A DNA stretch of 34,056 nt. It comes from a bacterium (lineage in GTDB: Bacteria > Verrucomicrobiota > Kiritimatiellia > CAIKKV01 > CAIYGI01). The notes beneath the pieces are model-generated. The model ran no database searches. It was not told the DNA's origin and saw nothing but the letters and a program-made list of their open reading frames with translations. Of this stretch, positions 33,057-34,056 are shown one piece after another. The first letter of the stretch is position 1. Each line of letters begins with the position of its first letter. A program made the translations under genes and the position numbers. The stretch spans positions 1 to 34,056 of the forward strand of contig JANYBP010000018.1 in assembly GCA_025360745.1 (NCBI GenBank), in the 5' to 3' direction.

Positions 33057-33079
33057 TCACGCCATCTTAGCCGCATTAT
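33050..33079 (+). promoter_or_regulatory. Promoter of tRNA-Leu
   Basis: TTGTCA at 33050-33055 and CATTAT at 33074-33079 are 18 bases apart and end 11 bases before the mature tRNA. The -35 box overlaps that of pgi on the other strand (TTGTCAA reads TTGACAA in reverse). Confidence 0.45.
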
Positions 33080-33090
33080 GTCGCTCCACC

Positions 33091-33173
33091 GCCCGGGTGG
33101 CGAAATGGCAGACGCAGGGGACTTAAAATCCCCTATCCGCAAGGGTATGTGGGTTCGAGTCCCACCCCGGGCA
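33091..33173 (+). tRNA. tRNA-Leu (anticodon UAA)
   Basis: A complete class II tRNA. The acceptor stem GCCCGGG (33091-33097) pairs with CCCGGGC (33166-33172), with A73 at the end. The anticodon stem GGGGA/TCCCC encloses the loop CTTAAAA, anticodon TAA at 33124-33126. A long variable arm (TATCCGCAAGGGTATG) fits leucine. The T arm carries GGTTCGAGTCC. The CCA end is not encoded. Leucine tRNA genes are common integration sites for phages and islands, and a phage-type gene follows within 410 bases. Confidence 0.97.
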
Positions 33174-33279
33174 AGCCTCTTTTCATTGTCTCAAACAAGC
33201 GTTTTACCCTTTATTCATGCGGATTTTGTGAATGCCGCCTTTTCCAGTTTTGCGCTTGCACCCGTTTTCCTTCGCTTGC

Positions 33280-33330
33280 CCGACTGTGTGCTTTTCGAGG
33301 CCACAAAGCACACAGAAAGCACACAGTCGG
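33280..33330. repeat. 15-bp inverted repeat with related third copy downstream
   Basis: CCGACTGTGTGCTTT (33280-33294) is perfectly complementary to AAAGCACACAGTCGG (33316-33330). A partial direct copy, AAAGCACACAG, fills 33305-33315, and AGAAAGCACACAGTCG recurs at 33453-33468. It could be a small palindromic element that has spread locally. Confidence 0.8.
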
Positions 33331-33548
33331 AAGAAGGGCTTTTATTGAACCAGAAATTCGAAGGCAGGGGACTATCCGTCCCTTTTCAATTGTGCGCTTT
33401 TCGAAAGGACGAAAATCTTCGTTTACTCAAGAAACATGCGCCTTTCGATTTTAGAAAGCACACAGTCGTGTGTGGTAGTGATTAGGCAACGAACAGATTT
33501 TTCGCCCTGCTCTCGGCGAACCGACTATCAGATCACGCCACTTGAAAC

Positions 33549-33579
33549 GGGCGTTCCAGCGAGTTTGTCGCTGGCGCCC
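33549..33579 (-). terminator. Hairpin after the DUF1353 gene
   Basis: GGGCG plus CCAGCGA (33549-33562, with a 2-base bulge) pairs with TCGCTGG plus CGCCC (33568-33579) around a GTTTG loop. That is twelve base pairs placed directly at the stop of the minus-strand gene. No T-run follows on that strand, so it is either a Rho-type or stabilising hairpin or a dispersed palindromic repeat. Confidence 0.45.
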
Positions 33580-34032
33580 CTACGGAATGATGTCCTTGTC
33601 CGACCTGCGCCACCACGGTAACAATCCGCCGACCCGCACGGCCGCCCACATCGTACGCGCCAGCCAAGCGGTCACACCGACGTAGAGCATGATCTCCAGG
33701 AAGAGCCCGTCGCACTCGGTCCTGGTCACCGGACGGCCGCCAATCCTCCTGTGGCAGTACAACCAATCGTGGAACAACGCCGCGATGCCATAGCAGTTCT
33801 TGCCGTCGCCGGCGGGCGGGATGTACCAGGTGAACGCCATGGGGATTGACGCCCAGTCAAAAACGAACCCTGCCTTGACCGTGGAAATCTCGCCCGCCGC
33901 GGTGCGGTATGACACCGCCGCGTCGAGCATCACGTTTCCGCCGGCCGTGGTGATCGTCTCAACTCCACCATGGACCAGTCCGGCGAAGCGCCCTTCCGGA
34001 TCTGGAATCGATTGGATGGTCTCTTCGCTCAT
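33580..34032 (-). CDS. DUF1353 family phage-type protein
   Basis: The 150-residue protein matches DUF1353: the core FDWASIPMAFTWYIPPAGDGKNCYGIAALFHDWLYCHRR, then GRPVTRTECDGLFLEIMLYVGVTAWLARTMWAAVRVGG. The conserved LFHDWLY and TRTECDxLFLE motifs are intact. DUF1353 proteins are found in tailed phages and prophages, often near structural or lysis genes; their function is not established. The ATG at 34032 follows GGGAG by about 9 bases. With the tRNA-Leu nearby, the gene may be the first visible part of a prophage or island to the right of the window. The window holds no integrase. Confidence 0.85.
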   Translation of the reverse strand: MSEETIQSIPDPEGRFAGLVHGGVETITTAGGNVMLDAAVSYRTAAGEISTVKAGFVFDWASIPMAFTWYIPPAGDGKNCYGIAALFHDWLYCHRRIGGRPVTRTECDGLFLEIMLYVGVTAWLARTMWAAVRVGGLLPWWRRSDKDIIP

Positions 34033-34056
34033 CAGTCGTTCTCCCGCCGACGGACA

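Larger units (their letters stand above)
33174..33579. other. Gene-free region after tRNA-Leu, rich in short repeats
   Basis: About 406 bases with no coding frame I can support. It holds a 15-bp inverted repeat with an extra direct copy (33280-33330 and 33453-33468), a CTTTTCGAAAGG-type motif near 33397, and a hairpin at the right end. The base composition is lower in G+C than the flanking genes. A duplicated tRNA 3' end, the mark of an attachment site, is not seen before the window ends. Confidence 0.5.

Noticed and set aside
33580-34032. Prophage call
   Set aside because: A single DUF1353 gene without integrase, capsid or tail genes is not enough.

Overview
The window reads as a high-GC bacterial chromosome segment, mostly housekeeping genes with short accessory pieces between them. 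Several traits suggest the PVC superphylum, most likely a Kiritimatiellota or Lentisphaerota-type organism: a short prepilin with the H-x-G-x(n)-DGHVEW tail, a protein opening with tandem zinc ribbons, a CII-like regulator of a type I associate with PVC genomes, scattered 7-bp GGTGGAG-type microsatellites and a 24-bp 'FGAAQGGP' repeat inside a gene. This placement is inference, because no ribosomal RNA or ribosomal protein gene is present.

Left part (1-4402), accessory. A GTG-started N-terminal piece of a DUF4338 (DruA-like) protein runs off the left edge. Next comes a tight four-gene cluster: a remnant of a PadR-like regulator, a cysteine desulfurase, a 575-residue protein whose C-terminus looks like the ArsF thioredoxin-fold subunit, and an ArsG-type permease. 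It resembles the arsEFG resistance module for aromatic arsenicals, but with a large unrecognised cysteine-containing domain fused in front of ArsF.

Core part A (4403-18494). gatC-gatA-gatB (tRNA-dependent amidotransferase) is followed by three type IV pilus/type II secretion ATPases in tandem (PilB-like, PilT, PilB-like), then coaE-rho and then tig-clpP-clpX. Most junctions are overlaps or gaps of a few bases, so these are three or four operons.

Accessory island (18495-23395). Directly after clpX, where many bacteria carry lon, lies an XRE repressor divergent from an 1150-residue protein. That protein combines three N-terminal zinc ribbons, one membrane segment, a DnaJ-like CxxCxGxG zinc region and a C-terminal Lon-type (S16) protease domain with a Ser-Lys dyad, and has no AAA+ ATPase. 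A DinJ-YafQ toxin-antitoxin pair follows, with an inverted-repeat operator over its promoter. The XRE plus membrane Lon-like protease pair is the best candidate for an undescribed system here.

Core part B (23396-33173). A PlsC-like acyltransferase, a DUF6941 protein and alanine racemase form one operon. A CII-like DNA-binding protein follows, flanked by inverted GGTGGAG microsatellites. On the minus strand lie dnaG, cvpA and a TPR lipoprotein. A divergent prepilin-like gene, pgi and a tRNA-Leu(UAA) come next. The right end (33174-34056) holds repeats and a phage-type DUF1353 gene next to the tRNA, possibly the edge of an integrated element.
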